This document shows, one piece after another, positions 20,473 to 25,571 of a stretch of 25,900 bases of DNA. Origin of the DNA: a virus; IMG/VR virus record IMGVR_UViG_3300008448_000554, positions 1-25,900 of that record; one strand, 5' to 3'. The position numbers were made by a program, and so were the translations under genes. The notes under the pieces were generated by a model. The model ran no database searches, was not told the DNA's origin, and worked only from the letters and a program-made list of their open reading frames with translations. Every line of letters begins with the position of its first letter. Within the stretch, counting starts at the first letter, position 1.

Positions 20473-20709
20473 CTATTTAACTGGATTCAGCGCTATGAAA
20501 TGTTCCGTAAATTTCTTTGACAAAATCGCTTTGTTGTAGCCACGTCCTGATACGTGTTTCATTACATATACTCCTCCATCAAAATCAAAGCTTCCGTCAT
20601 ACACTAGTCGTTGTCCCTTACGAGCCCTATCACCCCATTTATCGGTGAAGCTCTTAACACATTTGTACGTTACGCCGCGTTGTGGTTTGTTGTTGTTTGT
20701 TTTTTTCAT
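20473..20709 (-). CDS. Small basic protein (78 aa), SH3-like
   Basis: Beginning MKKTNNNKPQRGVTYKCVKS, the sequence has GQRLVYDGSFDFDGGVYVMK and a C-terminal KKFTEHFIALNPVK. The run of short strands with Gly turns suggests a small beta-barrel. It ends in a strong terminator and is driven by its own promoter. Family not recognised. Confidence 0.65.
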   Translation of the reverse strand: MKKTNNNKPQRGVTYKCVKSFTDKWGDRARKGQRLVYDGSFDFDGGVYVMKHVSGRGYNKAILSKKFTEHFIALNPVK

Positions 20710-20731
20710 TTTTTTATTTTTGGTTTAAGTA

Positions 20732-20753
20732 AATGTACGAACTTATTCTTGCC
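20732..20753 (-). promoter_or_regulatory. Early promoter P22 (78-aa gene)
   Basis: Box GGCAAG, 10 nt, hexamer TACATT. The box is read as codons of the WWQE end of the 69-aa gene, and the TAA stop lies in the spacer. Confidence 0.6.
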
Positions 20754-20952
20754 ACCAATCTTTTATGCTTTTCTTAATACCACCAATTAGTAACGTGGCG
20801 AATAGTATTATCAGAAACCACTTGTATATTTGCCATAAAAATCCTAGCGGTGTGTTACGCAACAAATATAAAACTAGCGTTATCACTAACACTACTATAG
20901 TATTAGTTATTTCTGCATTAGAATATGTTTCGTCAAGGTACAATAACGTCAT
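20743..20952 (-). CDS. Two-pass membrane protein (69 aa)
   Basis: Hydrophobic segments lie at about residues 16-32 (TNTIVVLVITLVLYLLR) and 38-58 (FLWQIYKWFLIILFATLLIG), with a basic amphipathic tail KKSIKDWWQE. It would lie in the host inner membrane with both ends on the same side. Small two-pass phage proteins include holins, but no specific match is visible and the location among early genes argues against lysis. Confidence 0.68.
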   Translation of the reverse strand: MTLLYLDETYSNAEITNTIVVLVITLVLYLLRNTPLGFLWQIYKWFLIILFATLLIGGIKKSIKDWWQE

Positions 20953-20971
20953 AACTTATTTATTTAGTGTA

Positions 20972-20993
20972 AATTTACGTATAAAATTTTGCC
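20972..20993 (-). promoter_or_regulatory. Early promoter P23 (69-aa gene)
   Basis: Box GGCAAA, 10 nt, hexamer TAAATT, preceded by a T run and two direct copies of GCGACAA (plus strand). Confidence 0.6.
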
Positions 20994-21110
20994 AAAAAAA
21001 GCGACAAGTTGTATATACCTTTTGCGACAAAAAAGTAGGTGGTTAGGCAGGAAAAAAGTTGGAATTAAACACAACATCACATGTCACCTACTATCACATC
21101 ATTCCACATA
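20994..21110. other. Noncoding spacer between the 45-aa and 69-aa genes
   Basis: No frame is credible here. It holds GCGACAA twice (near 21000 and 21024), a GTATATAC palindrome and a degenerate plus-strand copy of the early box (GGCAGG near 21046) with a run of A before AATT. Confidence 0.5.
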
Positions 21111-21248
21111 CTATCTACGTTCCGCTTCGCTATAACAATAATCAAAGAACATTGCCGTTACACATTCACTACGTTTGACACATGTTACGTATAATATTAG
21201 CACAAAAAACAACGCGTAAAAACGCATAAAAAGCGCGTAAAAACGCAT
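21111..21248 (-). CDS. Membrane microprotein with MRFYALF repeat (45 aa)
   Basis: The ATG overlaps the stop of the 61-aa membrane protein (TAATG), a coupling signal used often in this genome. The N-terminus duplicates MRFYALF (residues 1-7 and 8-14) and continues as one membrane helix to about residue 24 (FFVLILYVTC), followed by a Cys-containing polar tail. The duplication comes from a 21-nt tandem unit in the DNA. The coupling and hydrophobic layout support it, but composition is odd. Confidence 0.45.
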   Translation of the reverse strand: MRFYALFMRFYALFFVLILYVTCVKRSECVTAMFFDYCYSEAERR

Positions 21249-21433
21249 TACTTCATCGCACTAACTACTAACGCGCTTGCAAAAAAACCTAAAGCAATCG
21301 CTCCAAATAACATTCCTACCAAATGCTTATTCGCATTCATCGATTCGCTTTTACGTTTCATAAAAACAGGCGCTACCCAACTTACCATCAAGCAAGCCCA
21401 TCCAATTACATTTAATACTGTTGTTACGTTCAT
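21248..21433 (-). CDS. Two-pass membrane protein (61 aa)
   Basis: Segments at about residues 5-24 (TVLNVIGWACLMVSWVAPVF) and 38-58 (LVGMLFGAIALGFFASALVV) flank a basic loop MKRKSESMNANKH. The positive loop predicts that it faces the cytoplasm. It is the first gene of a two-gene unit with the 45-aa microprotein. No family is recognised. Confidence 0.68.
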   Translation of the reverse strand: MNVTTVLNVIGWACLMVSWVAPVFMKRKSESMNANKHLVGMLFGAIALGFFASALVVSAMK

Positions 21434-21459
21434 ATGTTTATTATTTTGTTTATTTTTAC

Positions 21460-21630
21460 TTATTTATTTTCTTCGTTAACATGAATATACGATTGTTGTT
21501 TTGCCTCCCTGGATTTATTATCTATTATCTCCATCGCCTTATCCAATCTATCATTCATCTTATCCAATTTCTCTATTATCCTATCCATCGTCGCTATTAT
21601 GTCCTTTAGTTCTGTGTTGTTATTATTCAT
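21460..21630 (-). CDS. Coiled-coil microprotein running through the next promoter (56 aa)
   Basis: Heptad-rich sequence ELKDIIATMDRIIEKLDKMN, then DRLDKAMEIIDNK, forms a probable coiled coil. The C-terminal EAKQQSYIHVNEENK is entirely encoded by promoter P24 (box, spacer, hexamer and leader), so the frame continues right across the next gene's promoter before stopping. Similar KMNDRLDKA helices occur in many small phage proteins of unknown role. Confidence 0.62.
   Translation of the reverse strand: MNNNNTELKDIIATMDRIIEKLDKMNDRLDKAMEIIDNKSREAKQQSYIHVNEENK
21484..21505 (-). promoter_or_regulatory. Early promoter P24 (61-aa gene)
   Basis: Box GGCAAA, 10 nt, hexamer TATATT, wholly inside the 56-aa coding frame. 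Confidence 0.6.
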
Positions 21631-21650
21631 ATATTATTTTTGTTGATGTA

Positions 21651-21672
21651 AATGTACGCTTGTTACTTTGCC
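21651..21672 (-). promoter_or_regulatory. Early promoter P25 (56-aa coiled-coil gene)
   Basis: Box GGCAAA, 10 nt, hexamer TACATT. It abuts the TAG stop of the interrupted gene. Confidence 0.62.
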
Positions 21673-21812
21673 TACCAACGATTATCTTGTAATGATTCTA
21701 TTAGTTCTTCTATACCTTTAATCGCTTGATAAATAGTTAGATTACCTTCGTGGTATTGGTTAATTTCGTCTTGTATTGCGGTTAATATTTATTCTAATAT
21801 TAAATTTTGCAT
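21672..21812 (-). pseudogene. Small gene interrupted by an in-frame TAA
   Basis: A promoter, leader and ATG (21810-21812) start MQNLILE, then TAA at 21789-21791, then the same frame continues for 38 codons (ILTAIQDEINQYHEGNLTIY, then QAIKGIEELIESLQDNRW) to a TAG that touches the next promoter. The downstream part looks like a genuine small phage protein and has no internal Met. Either a recent nonsense mutation, a sequencing error, or suppression. I see no other in-frame TAA in supported genes, so general recoding is unlikely. Confidence 0.6.
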
Positions 21813-21837
21813 AACTTATTATTTTTTGGTTAACGTA

Positions 21838-21859
21838 AAGGTAGTGGCTTTATTTTGCC
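21838..21859 (-). promoter_or_regulatory. Early promoter P26 (interrupted gene)
   Basis: Box GGCAAA, 10 nt, hexamer TACCTT, in the hairpin at 21841-21864. The box is read as the last codons (VVAK) of the 97-aa gene. Confidence 0.58.
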
Positions 21860-21864
21860 ACTAC
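21841..21864 (-). terminator. Hairpin fused to promoter P26
   Basis: Perfect 8-bp stem GTAGTGGC/GCCACTAC with an 8-nt A-rich loop at the 3' end of the 97-aa gene. No U run. Confidence 0.42.
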
Positions 21865-22143
21865 CACTATTCCTTCCTGAATCATTCTGTTTACCTTATC
21901 TAATACTACTGTAGGATTCTTCTTCAAGTAATCAGGATTGTACTCTAATTCGCCTGCTAATGTACACCACTCTTCTAAATTATCAAATTCATTTTCTCCA
22001 TAAGCACCATTGATGTACAGATCTGCATCCGTTATTAGTAGTTCCTTCTTGTTTAGACGATCGTATGCTGATTCGTCTTCGATAATACGTGCGTTGATCA
22101 TTTCGAGTTCAATCTCGAATTCTTTTGTCATTTCTAAATGCAT
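21850..22143 (-). CDS. Acidic protein (97 aa), unknown
   Basis: The start at 22143 leaves a leader of normal length. Helical N-terminus (MTKEFEIELEMINARIIEDE), Tyr/Leu-rich acidic middle (ADLYINGAYGENEFDNLEEW) and a C-terminal YNPDYLKKNPTVVLDKVNRM. No cysteine pairs or membrane segments. The last residues VVAK come from the promoter box. Family not recognised. Confidence 0.65.
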   Translation of the reverse strand: MHLEMTKEFEIELEMINARIIEDESAYDRLNKKELLITDADLYINGAYGENEFDNLEEWCTLAGELEYNPDYLKKNPTVVLDKVNRMIQEGIVVVAK

Positions 22144-22167
22144 ATTGTTTAATTTTTGGTTAACGTA

Positions 22168-22189
22168 AATATACGACTATTACTCTGCC
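22168..22189 (-). promoter_or_regulatory. Early promoter P27 (97-aa gene)
   Basis: Box GGCAGA, 10 nt, hexamer TATATT. Box codons give the EEAE end of the 69-aa gene; its TAA is in the spacer. Confidence 0.58.
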
Positions 22190-22389
22190 TCTTCCATACT
22201 ATCAACGAATTCTTCTACTCGCTCAAGTAATTCTGCATCATCGATTTGATAACCGTCTCTATCCATTAGAATAGCATCAATCACTTTACCCTCAGATAAC
22301 CATTCTTTGTAATAGAATACTCCATCTTCATCTTGAATTGTGTACATGTGTTGTGTTACTACGTTTTCTGTTTTGTTTAATAATTCCAT
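22180..22389 (-). CDS. Acidic protein (69 aa), unknown
   Basis: The start is ATG 22387-22389 (MELLNKTENVVTQHMYTIQD), after an unusually long leader holding a palindrome. It continues EDGVFYYKEWLSEGKVIDAI, then DDAELLERVEEFVDSMEEAE: a small beta part followed by an acidic helix. No family is recognised. The C-terminal AE is written by the next promoter box. Confidence 0.65.
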   Translation of the reverse strand: MELLNKTENVVTQHMYTIQDEDGVFYYKEWLSEGKVIDAILMDRDGYQIDDAELLERVEEFVDSMEEAE

Positions 22390-22419
22390 ATTTTTGTTTT
22401 TTTGGTTTTGATACACATC

Positions 22420-22434
22420 ATTGCATTATGCAAT
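22420..22434 (-). promoter_or_regulatory. Inverted repeat in a 5' leader
   Basis: Perfect 15-nt inverted repeat ATTGCATTATGCAAT between promoter P28 and the 69-aa gene: 6-bp arms, 3-nt centre. Could be a repressor site or a leader hairpin; other leaders here lack it. Confidence 0.4.
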
Positions 22435-22445
22435 CGTGCGTAATA

Positions 22446-22467
22446 AATGTACGACTATTACTTTGCC
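22446..22467 (-). promoter_or_regulatory. Early promoter P28 (69-aa gene)
   Basis: Box GGCAAA, 10 nt, hexamer TACATT, sharing one base with the TAG stop of the 152-aa gene. Confidence 0.62.
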
Positions 22468-22925
22468 TACTCGTCTTCTAATCCGTCCATTAGTGTATTA
22501 TCCCAATCTCTATCTTCTTCGCTATAACCCGCTCCGTCATATTTAGGTCCATTATCAATGACGTGTATAACACCTATTTTTCCATTAACTAATTTACTAA
22601 CAGTAAATGATTCTAAATTATCTATTTCTCTTACATTCGCTAATAACTCGACAAATTGCTCTTCATTCTCCAATGAACCACATTGATACGCAACTGTATC
22701 ATAACATTTAATTCGATATGCACCGTATGGTTCTTTTATCTCACTTATTTTCCAATCATCATCTGTTAATTCTGTTAACAGTTTATCTCTGTTGATAATT
22801 TCTGCTGAATAATGATAACCACAATGTTGACAGTTAACATATTCTTCTCCTGTCTTGTAGTAAAAATCGCTGTATGCTTCGTTGCCGCAATTTGGACAAT
22901 CGATGTGGTCAATTACTGATCCCAT
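22467..22925 (-). CDS. Zinc-ribbon protein (152 aa)
   Basis: The N-terminus holds a four-Cys ribbon, C10-P-N-C13 (HIDCPNCGNEAYSD) and C32-Q-H-C35 (VNCQHCGYHYS), the usual spacing of small zinc ribbons. The remainder is acidic with alternating strands (GAYRIKCYDTVAYQCGSLEN, then KIGVIHVIDNGPKYDGAGYS). Such ribbons often contact nucleic acids or RNA polymerase, but no particular role is visible. One of the largest genes in this region; monocistronic. Confidence 0.72.
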   Translation of the reverse strand: MGSVIDHIDCPNCGNEAYSDFYYKTGEEYVNCQHCGYHYSAEIINRDKLLTELTDDDWKISEIKEPYGAYRIKCYDTVAYQCGSLENEEQFVELLANVREIDNLESFTVSKLVNGKIGVIHVIDNGPKYDGAGYSEEDRDWDNTLMDGLEDE

Positions 22926-22949
22926 GTTTTATTATTTTTTGGTTAATTG

Positions 22950-22971
22950 AATGTACGCTTGTTATTTTGCC
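22950..22971 (-). promoter_or_regulatory. Early promoter P29 (152-aa gene)
   Basis: Box GGCAAA, 10 nt, hexamer TACATT, 3 nt after the 63-aa gene's stop. Confidence 0.62.
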
Positions 22972-22974
22972 TGA

Positions 22975-23166
22975 TCACAACCAAGTTTTTTTACCTAAAA
23001 ATAAGTTTGATGTTGATACTTTCTCTGTCTCTCCATTCTCAAATAATATAACCAATGCAGTTACTAAGGGAAATTCAATACCTTCTCTTCGTTCAAATTC
23101 CATCTCAATAATTTCTACGTTTTCACCTTTGTAAGGAAAAGCTAAATACTGGATTTTGTTAGTCAT
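22975..23166 (-). CDS. Small beta-rich protein (63 aa)
   Basis: Strands IQYLAFPYKGENVEIIEMEF, then FPLVTALVILFENGETEKVS, suggest a small barrel, followed by TSNLFLGKKTWL. This order is reminiscent of phage proteins of the SH3/Tudor-like type, though no motif decides. It has no cysteine. Own promoter and A-rich leader. Confidence 0.65.
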   Translation of the reverse strand: MTNKIQYLAFPYKGENVEIIEMEFERREGIEFPLVTALVILFENGETEKVSTSNLFLGKKTWL

Positions 23167-23190
23167 ATTTTATTGTTTTTGGTTAATGTG

Positions 23191-23212
23191 AATCTACAAC
23201 TATTGTTTTGCC
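23191..23212 (-). promoter_or_regulatory. Early promoter P30 (63-aa gene)
   Basis: Box GGCAAA, 10 nt, hexamer TAGATT, touching the TAG stop of the 48-aa gene. Confidence 0.62.
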
Positions 23213-23358
23213 TACTCACTATCTTCTTTTAGTGGTTTGCATATTGTAATGTACATATTTCCATCCATAATATCACTATCATCTATTACAAAACCATTAC
23301 CTTTAATTAGTTCTACTACTAATTTAATCGCTTCTCTAAGTTGTTGTTCGTGTGTCAT
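23212..23358 (-). CDS. Microprotein (48 aa), unknown
   Basis: Helix MTHEQQLREAIKLVVELIKG followed by two strands (GFVIDDSDIMDGNMYITICK) and an acidic end PLKEDSE. The gene has a promoter, a leader and a stop that meets the next promoter, so it fills its slot exactly. Its opening THEQQLRE resembles the HPQQLKE helix of the next gene upstream, suggesting a shared origin. Confidence 0.6.
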   Translation of the reverse strand: MTHEQQLREAIKLVVELIKGNGFVIDDSDIMDGNMYITICKPLKEDSE

Positions 23359-23379
23359 ATTTAATTATTTGGTTAATGG

Positions 23380-23401
23380 AATTTACGATTGTTGCTTTGC
23401 C
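23380..23401 (-). promoter_or_regulatory. Early promoter P31 (48-aa gene)
   Basis: Box GGCAAA, 10 nt, hexamer TAAATT. Box and spacer are the last codons (AKQQS) of the 56-aa gene; its TAA is the hexamer start. Confidence 0.65.
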
Positions 23402-23553
23402 AATTCACTCTCAATTGCTTGTTCTATTTTATCTATACCCTCAAATACACCATCTATTGTGTATATGTTTGGGTGAAATTCGTCTGTGAGTATTCTTAGT
23501 TGGCGAATGAATTCCTTAAGTTGTTGTGGGTGATTTTCTTCGAATTGTGTCAT
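23383..23553 (-). CDS. Microprotein ending in promoter-encoded AKQQS (56 aa)
   Basis: The frame MTQFEENHPQQLKEFIRQLR, then ILTDEFHPNIYTIDGVFEGI, then DKIEQAIESELAKQQS, is mostly helical. The segment TIDGVFEGIDKIEQAIES resembles the TIYQAIKGIEELIES segment of the interrupted gene at 21672-21812, so the two probably descend from one gene. Function unknown. Confidence 0.62.
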   Translation of the reverse strand: MTQFEENHPQQLKEFIRQLRILTDEFHPNIYTIDGVFEGIDKIEQAIESELAKQQS

Positions 23554-23578
23554 AACTTGTTATTTTTTGGTTAACATG

Positions 23579-23600
23579 AAGATAGTGGCCTTATTCTGCC
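23579..23600 (-). promoter_or_regulatory. Early promoter P32 (56-aa gene)
   Basis: Box GGCAGA, 10 nt, hexamer TATCTT. The box gives the VAE end of the 64-aa gene; a short GTGGC/GCCAC stem surrounds it. Confidence 0.56.
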
Positions 23601-23785
23601 ACTTCAACTGATTCGAGTACTTCTTCAAAGTTGATTTTACCTTTATTCTTCACAATGTTGTCATATATTGCTTTAGCTTCATCCTGTTTGAATGATAAAC
23701 TACCATCAATAAACCTACCATCAACACGGGTGAAATAAAAGATTCTACTGTCAACTTTTGTTTCTTTAATAAATTCAATTTTCAT
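23591..23785 (-). CDS. Small protein (64 aa), unknown
   Basis: The N-terminal half is two or three strands (MKIEFIKETKVDSRIFYFTR, then VDGRFIDGSLSFKQDE) and the rest a helix (AKAIYDNIVKNKGKINFEEV). Compact and soluble, with no cysteine. The C-terminal residues are encoded in the next promoter. Family not recognised. Confidence 0.65.
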   Translation of the reverse strand: MKIEFIKETKVDSRIFYFTRVDGRFIDGSLSFKQDEAKAIYDNIVKNKGKINFEEVLESVEVAE

Positions 23786-23810
23786 AACTATTTTATTTTT
23801 GGTTTAATTA

Positions 23811-23832
23811 AATCTACGACTGCTATTTTGCC
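23811..23832 (-). promoter_or_regulatory. Early promoter P33 (64-aa gene)
   Basis: Box GGCAAA, 10 nt, hexamer TAGATT, touching the TAG stop of the 77-aa gene. Confidence 0.62.
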
Positions 23833-24065
23833 TACCAACCATTTCTTCCTCCTGGTTGAACTCTGTCTAGTAGAGATACTTCTACTGTATCGCCTTTATG
23901 TATATTGTTGTTTGGGTAATGATACCAATAATCACTGCCTTTAGGATGAATAGTAGATGTTTTCTTGTGGTAATGTACATCTTCTACTACTACACAAAAT
24001 CTACTTGGTATGCGTGTTGTTGTACATGACGTTAACGCTAATACTATTACTACTATTTTTTTCAT
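23832..24065 (-). CDS. Small lipoprotein (77 aa)
   Basis: The signal MKKIVVIVLALTSCTTTRIP ends in lipobox LTSC with Cys at residue 14. The mature part is mostly beta with His, Tyr and Trp (VVEDVHYHKKTSTIHPKGSD, then YWYHYPNNNIHKGDTVEVSL). The promoter hexamer ends 6 nt before the ATG, so initiation is probably leaderless. Location at the inner face of the envelope is inferred from the lack of an acidic run after the Cys. Confidence 0.72.
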   Translation of the reverse strand: MKKIVVIVLALTSCTTTRIPSRFCVVVEDVHYHKKTSTIHPKGSDYWYHYPNNNIHKGDTVEVSLLDRVQPGGRNGW

Positions 24066-24071
24066 AACCTT

Positions 24072-24093
24072 AATTTACGACTATTGTTTTGCC
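24072..24093 (-). promoter_or_regulatory. Early promoter P34 (77-aa lipoprotein)
   Basis: Box GGCAAA, 10 nt, hexamer TAAATT. Box codons supply the AKQ end of the 83-aa gene. Leaderless arrangement. Confidence 0.63.
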
Positions 24094-24332
24094 TTCAAAT
24101 ACATTTCATCAAAGTTAATCCACCTACCTTTCTCAGGATTATCATAATCATCCATAAACACCATCACTTCATCACCTGTCTCTTTCTTACCAATTGCATT
24201 AAATCCAAATCCCTCACAAATATAAGAAACAGCATACCCCGGTTGTAGTTTAGACCATTCTTCATATATATCAAAGTCACCATCAAACCCCATATCGTTT
24301 ATTTCACAATATTGTTTACTGAATTCTGCCAT
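24081..24332 (-). CDS. Acidic protein (83 aa), unknown
   Basis: Begins MAEFSKQYCEINDMGFDGDF and has beta segments (PGYAVSYICEGFGFNAIGKK, then GDEVMVFMDDYDNPEKGRWI) with a short C-terminal helix ending KAKQ. The start lies inside the 3' end of the lipoprotein gene upstream (17-nt overlap), so it is the last of a four-gene unit beginning at 24814. Two cysteines only; no recognised family. Confidence 0.65.
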   Translation of the reverse strand: MAEFSKQYCEINDMGFDGDFDIYEEWSKLQPGYAVSYICEGFGFNAIGKKETGDEVMVFMDDYDNPEKGRWINFDEMYLKAKQ

Positions 24333-24513
24333 TGTTGTTTGTTTTATAGAAGTTAATTGAATCTTGTTGCGTTGGAATATGATTGTATGTTTTTATTACA
24401 TGTGTTTCATTTCCTACTGAGTCATAAACATATTTAACTAATGTATATGATTGTTTTGGTGATGTAGAACAGCTACTAAGTATAAGTCCTATTCCTGCTA
24501 TTACTTTTTTCAT
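24316..24513 (-). CDS. Small lipoprotein (65 aa)
   Basis: The signal MKKVIAGIGLILSSCSTSPK contains lipobox LSSC with Cys at residue 15. The mature chain (YTLVKYVYDSVGNETHVIKT, then YNHIPTQQDSINFYK) is polar and Tyr-rich. It is co-transcribed with the 61-aa gene (2-nt gap) and the 83-aa gene (17-nt overlap). It is the fifth small lipoprotein in the window. Possible exclusion protein, by analogy only. Confidence 0.7.
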   Translation of the reverse strand: MKKVIAGIGLILSSCSTSPKQSYTLVKYVYDSVGNETHVIKTYNHIPTQQDSINFYKTNNNGRIQ

Positions 24514-24515
24514 GT

Positions 24516-24701
24516 TTATAGGTTTTCTTCTAAATAAGTAACTATTTCGTTTTCTAATTCATCTTCAACTAAATCACCATTTTCATCAAATACATCATAG
24601 CTGATATAACCAGAGTTTATGTCTTCTAGACGTGTAACTGAGTAGCTATGGTTGTATAGTTCTACTGTATATGTAGATTCTGTTTGTGTTAGTTCGATCA
24701 T
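24516..24701 (-). CDS. Small acidic protein (61 aa)
   Basis: Strands MIELTQTESTYTVELYNHSY, then SVTRLEDINSGYISYDVFDE, are followed by an acidic helix (DLVEDELENEIVTYLEENL). The start overlaps the stop of the 38-aa membrane peptide (ATGA), so it depends on promoter P35. No cysteine. Family not recognised. Confidence 0.65.
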   Translation of the reverse strand: MIELTQTESTYTVELYNHSYSVTRLEDINSGYISYDVFDENGDLVEDELENEIVTYLEENL

Positions 24702-24814
24702 TTGTGTAGTTTTGATATTGCGTTAATTATTATTCCGATTAGTCCAAGTACAAATACTGATGTACAGAACCAAACCACAAAGAAATAAATAATGTTTTCG
24801 ATTTTTTGTTTCAT
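24698..24814 (-). CDS. Membrane microprotein (38 aa)
   Basis: MKQKIENIIYFFVVWFCTSV followed by FVLGLIGIIINAISKLHK is one long hydrophobic helix (about 8-33) between basic ends. It has a promoter, a short A-rich leader and an ATGA overlap with the next gene, which together make it likely to be translated. Heads the four-gene unit 24814 to 24081. Confidence 0.6.
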   Translation of the reverse strand: MKQKIENIIYFFVVWFCTSVFVLGLIGIIINAISKLHK

Positions 24815-24831
24815 AACTTTTTATTTAGGTA

Positions 24832-24853
24832 AAATTAAGAAAGAAGCAGTGCC
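24832..24853 (-). promoter_or_regulatory. Early promoter P35 (38-aa gene and three followers)
   Basis: Box GGCACT, 10 nt, hexamer TAATTT. It abuts the TAG stop of the 114-aa gene; a GAAGCA/TGCTTC stem spans it. Confidence 0.52.
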
Positions 24854-25197
24854 TAAGTACTTGCTTCTTCTTTAAGATTTTCTATGAAAGTGTATACAGC
24901 ATCTTTTACAGCCGCCTTGATTTTATTTCCATTCAAATCAATACTATCTAATTCTACTTCTCTACCATAATTCATAGTTAACGTATAATCATCTACTATA
25001 TCACATCCTTCATTATTTAGAGTATCAGTAATTTCACTACTCAAATCATCAATAGCAGAATCATCTATTTCTATTTTACCAGTATTTACTTCAAGACAAT
25101 CCAATAAATGTAACACATCTTCACGTGTTAAAATTGAACTGTACCCTTCCATAATTTGTTGTTTCGCTTGCTCGATTGTTACTTTGTTGTTGTTCAT
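24853..25197 (-). CDS. Acidic protein (114 aa), unknown
   Basis: Helical N-terminus (VTIEQAKQQIMEGYSSILTR, then EDVLHLLDCLEV), an acidic middle (EIDDSAIDDLSSEITDTLNN) and a C-terminal helix (KIKAAVKDAVYTFIENLKEE). Soluble, with two Cys. Larger than most neighbours and alone under promoter P36. Family not recognised. Confidence 0.68.
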   Translation of the reverse strand: MNNNKVTIEQAKQQIMEGYSSILTREDVLHLLDCLEVNTGKIEIDDSAIDDLSSEITDTLNNEGCDIVDDYTLTMNYGREVELDSIDLNGNKIKAAVKDAVYTFIENLKEEAST

Positions 25198-25230
25198 GAT
25201 TTTTGGTTTTTGGTTTAATTTTATAGTGTG

Positions 25231-25252
25231 AATGTACGACTGTTACTTTGCC
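25231..25252 (-). promoter_or_regulatory. Early promoter P36 (114-aa gene)
   Basis: Box GGCAAA, 10 nt, hexamer TACATT; 4 nt after the 104-aa gene's stop. Confidence 0.62.
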
Positions 25253-25256
25253 TTCC

Positions 25257-25571
25257 TTAGAACTTCAAATTCAATGCTTTGATTTGTTTGCGAATGGCTT
25301 CTTTAGTAAATATCTTCTTAAATTCGTCATCAAGTAGCTTATCAAAGTCGATTCCCATATCAGCATGGAATTTCTTGAATTTTCTCCAATTATCATATCC
25401 TTCAATTGCATGCCCGTGGTATGTAATTCTATCAATATCTACAAACTCAATATCAAACTCCTTATCATCAGCATGATTTAGATATGTTTGAGCATGTAAT
25501 GTTGCTTTAAGTTCTCCGATTTGAACGTCTTGCTCGAATGTGAGCATCATTGTTGTGCGTGTGTGCTTCAT
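25257..25571 (-). CDS. Small alpha/beta protein (104 aa)
   Basis: Two long strands (TMMLTFEQDVQIGELKATLH, then FDIEFVDIDRITYHGHAIEG) are followed by helices (DNWRKFKKFHADMGIDFDKL, then DDEFKKIFTKEAIRKQIKAL). No cysteines or membrane segments. The mixed fold resembles small phage proteins of unknown role. Own promoter and a leader with two TTTTTGG-type complements. Confidence 0.66.
   Translation of the reverse strand: MKHTRTTMMLTFEQDVQIGELKATLHAQTYLNHADDKEFDIEFVDIDRITYHGHAIEGYDNWRKFKKFHADMGIDFDKLLDDEFKKIFTKEAIRKQIKALNLKF

Noticed and set aside
21789-21791. General stop-codon recoding (TAA as sense) in this phage
   Set aside because: TAA ends many of the other genes at sensible places, often as part of the promoter hexamer, so a single in-frame TAA is better explained by mutation, error or local readthrough.
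15622-22416. N-terminal extensions of many small proteins beginning M-Y-I-H-V-N-Q or similar
   Set aside because: These residues are the translated promoter hexamer and leader (TACATTCATGTTAACC...). The recurring peptide reflects shared DNA, not a protein domain; starts were moved to the ATG after the A-rich leader.
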